From: Mixia osmundae IAM 14324
Taxonomy: Eukaryota; Basidiomycota; Mixiomycetes; Mixiales; Mixiaceae
Length of the DNA: 64,000 bases
Reading direction: 5' to 3'
NCBI RefSeq assembly: GCF_000708205.1
Contig: NW_014575562.1
Span: forward strand, 187,616 to 251,615
Made by a program: the position numbers and the translations under genes. Positions 61,343 to 64,000 of this stretch are shown here, one piece after another; position 1 is the stretch's first letter, and each line of letters opens with the position of its first letter. The notes under the pieces were generated by a model. It saw only the letters and a list, made by a program, of their open reading frames with translations, made no database searches and was not told where the DNA came from.

Positions 61343-64000
61343 TCAACGGTGTCGGCGTACCATAGTCAGCACGGGGATGTCAGAGAGCCTGTCGAATTCA
61401 CTGATCTCCACGGGGAAGCGATCGCTGTCCAAGTCAGACGAAGTGCGCGTCCGAGTTGCCAAAGGCGCGAAGTTTTCCTTGAGGGAGCAGTAAAGGCCGA
61501 GCTCAGGCACGAAGATCTGTGTGATCGTGCTTCGGTCTCCACCGGCGCTGGTAGCATCTAGCGTCGGCATCGCTGTCAGACTGTCGAGCAGCCGAGATAG
61601 TTCTTCGTTCTTGCTTTTGCCCGCCTTCAGATCGCGCCATGCCTGCTCAAAGACGTAGAAGAACAGCGCAGTGTCGTATCGCGTCAGCGCTAGACGAACC
61701 GCTCGACTGTGCCGGTCATAAGCAATCAGCAGAGCATGTACGAATTCTGTCCGAGGCGCTTCTTGCTCCGGCCATGGCAGATTTGCATCTTTTGCTAGCT
61801 GTTGCTTCAGTTGCCAATGTGATACGAGGTCGACAGCTCGTCTGAGAGGAGACGTGACGCGGACATACGCAGAATCATCCGGGATCCCCATCAAGGGCCA
61901 GCCAGACGGCACCAGCGATGTCTGATTGAAAGTGAGCGAATACAGCATCCGTTTGGTCTTCAGGATCTCTCGTATAGGCATACGACCCGTACAAGGATGA
62001 CGCGCGTTGAAATCAAGGGCGGGCAGGATCGAAGCGTCTCGTGCATAGCCATGCGGGCGAGAAAGGTAGATCGCTTCGACCGATCGACGCCTGAGATATT
62101 GACCTGCCATTTCGCATGCCATACTCATGAATGTAGCGATGACCTGTGCGCCATCGTATCTGCCGTCGGCGCCGCCCGAAGCCGAATCATATTCGTTTGG
62201 CGGGAACGTCACCCTGAGAGAAGGCAGACCAGTAAAGGGTCGTATGTCGCGTTCAATCGGGCATAGAGAACGTAGCTCGTGGCCATTGATGACCTCAAGC
62301 TTCGGCTTTGCGATCGTTGCCTGGGTCAATCCGCAACTGACTTTGTAGCTCGTGACAGCCTGACCATATTGAAGCAATACGTCCATGATAGCGCCATCTG
62401 CGTGCAGCACCGGCTGTTCCGGTCGTTGTTCGATTGTCTGCACTTTGCCAATTTGAAGCGTAAGGCCGACCTCCAACGGAGCCGTGCCGATGTGTTTGTC
62501 CAGAGCAGCGTACGTATATCTCTGCACGTTGCGAATGTACGCCGGACGTACGAGCGTCTCGATCGATACACCTGAAGCATCAAGACGAGCGCTGAAAGTC
62601 AAGACGGGCAATTTGCCATCTTTGGCTGCCTCTAGTGAATGAGCCTTGCTAACTCCTTCATCGAGCATGGCTCGGGCACTCTTGCCATGGGTGTAAATCG
62701 TGCTCAACCGACGGATAGCATCTTTGGCAAGAGGATGGCCAAGCGGTAAAGTAGCTGTGGGATCGGCTATATGCACATGGATCCATTGAGTTGGCTTGCC
62801 GTCCTCTGTAGGCTCACCAGGCTCTGTCGAGACTCCATCATCCAGCTCCTCCGCACCCGCATCGTCAATAACGAGCACACGCTGATCGCCGAAATCGTAT
62901 CTGATTGGCTCGAGCAGGTCCCGAGCGAAGAGACCGTCCTCTTTGTAGAGATCGGGAGCGATCGACAGGTCTGTTGGCTTGGGAAGAGCTGGTAGGTCAG
63001 CATGCATCATCGACAGAAGCTCTTGTGAGGCGTGTTCCCAAGGCGCAAAAACAAACAGTGCTCTCAGCAATGTACGCAGATCTGACAGCGTAGATGCCAA
63101 ACTCGGGAGAGGCGATTGACCTGGCCAAGGTCGGATCTGGCGCAGCAACGACGAGAACAAGATTGGCTTCGAGTTCTCTTGCAGATATCTTCGCTGGACC
63201 GACGCTTCCTTCATGCAACGCAGTATACGCATCTCAGAGTCCGTCCACTTGCCAAGAGATCGCGCTCGGGAGTCCGCTGGCTTGTCGGGATCGTACCGTT
63301 GTGATTCAAAAGCCTCGACACACCGGCTCGCTTTGTCAACAAAGGCTTTGATGTCGGGATGATTGGACTCGACCATCGCTGCGATCATCATGGCATCCTC
63401 TTGGTATGCCGAATCGACGACAATATGCGTTTGCGAGCGTACGTGTTGGACCGGATCAAGCAAAACATGATCAACGTTCCGGCTAAGGTTGACGTGCACG
63501 GCGAGCGAAGTCTTATCATCGATGGACAGCTTATTGCCACTTCCGAGCTTTATCCAGCCCAGCGCTTGGTCAAGTTTGATCTGGTCATGCGCGTCTGCGA
63601 AGAGCGGCAATGCTGTGACACCCATTTGGTAGACGTCACGGACCGCACGAGAGCTATCGATGTCAAAGCGGCGAATGCGCTGTATTAGCTTGCGTGAAGC
63701 TGTGAGAGACGCCGCGATATCTACGTCGTAATCGCTCGTGGTTGGATCGAGGCCTCGTATCCACCATCCCATTGCCTCGAGGTTCTCCGCGTCAGGATCT
63801 TCAGGATCGGGGCTTATGCAAAGATCTTCATCCTCTTTGTACGCTGCAGCGACTAACGGATCAAGCGCAGCTTCCATGTCCTTGGCAAAGGGTTTGATGA
63901 TTGTCTCTATCAAGCGAAGATCTTTCTCGAACGCAGGCAGGACCCATGTGGCCGAAGAGATCGCAATCGGCTTTATCCTGCCCGTTCCCAGCAGCGCCAA
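61343..64000 (-). CDS. DSS1: Mitochondrial exoribonuclease Dss1 (RNase II family), C-terminal part
   Basis: Catalytic subunit of the mitochondrial degradosome (with Suv3), degrading RNA 3'-5'. 885 residues are seen without intron; the 5' end is beyond the window edge, and the first residue here is not a real start. RNB domain begins at RVLVIDDAGAEELDDGVSTE, with Asp residues of the metal site; the third acid is Glu as in the Dss1/plastid RNase R group. Further RNB blocks: IHVHIADPTATLPLGHPLA, YDGAQVIATFMSMACEMAGQ, YVRVTSPLRRAVDLVSHWQL, and a C-terminal S1/OB-like region after that. The N-terminal part is helical and matches nothing specific by eye. Confidence 0.88.
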   Translation of the reverse strand: MALLGTGRIKPIAISSATWVLPAFEKDLRLIETIIKPFAKDMEAALDPLVAAAYKEDEDLCISPDPEDPDAENLEAMGWWIRGLDPTTSDYDVDIAASLTASRKLIQRIRRFDIDSSRAVRDVYQMGVTALPLFADAHDQIKLDQALGWIKLGSGNKLSIDDKTSLAVHVNLSRNVDHVLLDPVQHVRSQTHIVVDSAYQEDAMMIAAMVESNHPDIKAFVDKASRCVEAFESQRYDPDKPADSRARSLGKWTDSEMRILRCMKEASVQRRYLQENSKPILFSSLLRQIRPWPGQSPLPSLASTLSDLRTLLRALFVFAPWEHASQELLSMMHADLPALPKPTDLSIAPDLYKEDGLFARDLLEPIRYDFGDQRVLVIDDAGAEELDDGVSTEPGEPTEDGKPTQWIHVHIADPTATLPLGHPLAKDAIRRLSTIYTHGKSARAMLDEGVSKAHSLEAAKDGKLPVLTFSARLDASGVSIETLVRPAYIRNVQRYTYAALDKHIGTAPLEVGLTLQIGKVQTIEQRPEQPVLHADGAIMDVLLQYGQAVTSYKVSCGLTQATIAKPKLEVINGHELRSLCPIERDIRPFTGLPSLRVTFPPNEYDSASGGADGRYDGAQVIATFMSMACEMAGQYLRRRSVEAIYLSRPHGYARDASILPALDFNARHPCTGRMPIREILKTKRMLYSLTFNQTSLVPSGWPLMGIPDDSAYVRVTSPLRRAVDLVSHWQLKQQLAKDANLPWPEQEAPRTEFVHALLIAYDRHSRAVRLALTRYDTALFFYVFEQAWRDLKAGKSKNEELSRLLDSLTAMPTLDATSAGGDRSTITQIFVPELGLYCSLKENFAPLATRTRTSSDLDSDRFPVEISEFDRLSDIPVLTMVRRHR

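Overview
The window is nuclear DNA of a compact fungal genome, most likely a basidiomycete of the Pucciniomycotina type (Mixia-like would fit; this is inference from gene content and intron style, not a proven identification). It carries about 30 protein genes in 64 kb on both strands. Most are broken by several short introns, mostly about 45-60 nt, with a CTGAC/CTAAC-like branch point 10-20 nt before the acceptor. Genes are packed closely: promoters shared by divergent genes are about 100-250 bp, convergent stop codons can lie 17 bp apart, and one convergent pair overlaps in coding sequence. I see no transposon, rRNA, recognisable tRNA, CRISPR array or secondary-metabolite cluster.

Layout. 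1-15.6 kb: Hos3-like histone deacetylase (partial), Trm5 tRNA m1G37 methyltransferase, mitochondrial aspartate/glutamate carrier, Mak21/Noc1 ribosome-assembly factor, a WOPR-type morphogenetic regulator with a long upstream region, a GPATCH1-like spliceosomal protein and Pex4 ubiquitin-conjugating enzyme. 15.7-30.9 kb: Mcm4, Ste24 CAAX protease, Chs7-like chitin synthase export chaperone, glutamate-cysteine ligase regulatory subunit, a Vsb1-like SulP/STAS/cNMP vacuolar protein and Vps34 lipid kinase. 31-44.5 kb: a PLC-like phosphodiesterase, an unrecognised coiled-coil gene, Pdx1, Rad1 (9-1-1 clamp), SRP receptor alpha, an L-type cyclin, adenylosuccinate synthetase, Trm140-like tRNA m3C methyltransferase and a HIT protein. 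44.7-64 kb: Kin1 kinase, a large Ser-rich protein with a WDDDF motif, a TMEM170-like membrane protein, a heat shock factor, GAR transformylase, Rom2-like Rho1 GEF, DGAT2 and mitochondrial exoribonuclease Dss1 (partial).

These are housekeeping, cell-cycle, cell-wall and polarity genes without operon logic. Loose functional pairs exist: Mcm4 and Rad1 both carry an ACGCGT (MCB) box about 60 bp before the start codon; Ade8 and Ade12 belong to purine synthesis; Trm5 and Trm140 both modify the tRNA anticodon loop; Kin1, Rom2 and Chs7 act in polarity and wall growth.

The most unusual signal is in the splice sites. At least eight introns, about one in twelve of those I reconstructed, need a GC-AG donor (mostly GCAAGT or GCAAGC) to keep conserved protein sequence in frame. 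They occur in seven different genes. Other points for a second look are a 35-nt intron, a 17-bp tail-to-tail coding overlap, an unassigned coiled-coil gene and a tiny signal-peptide-like ORF beside it.
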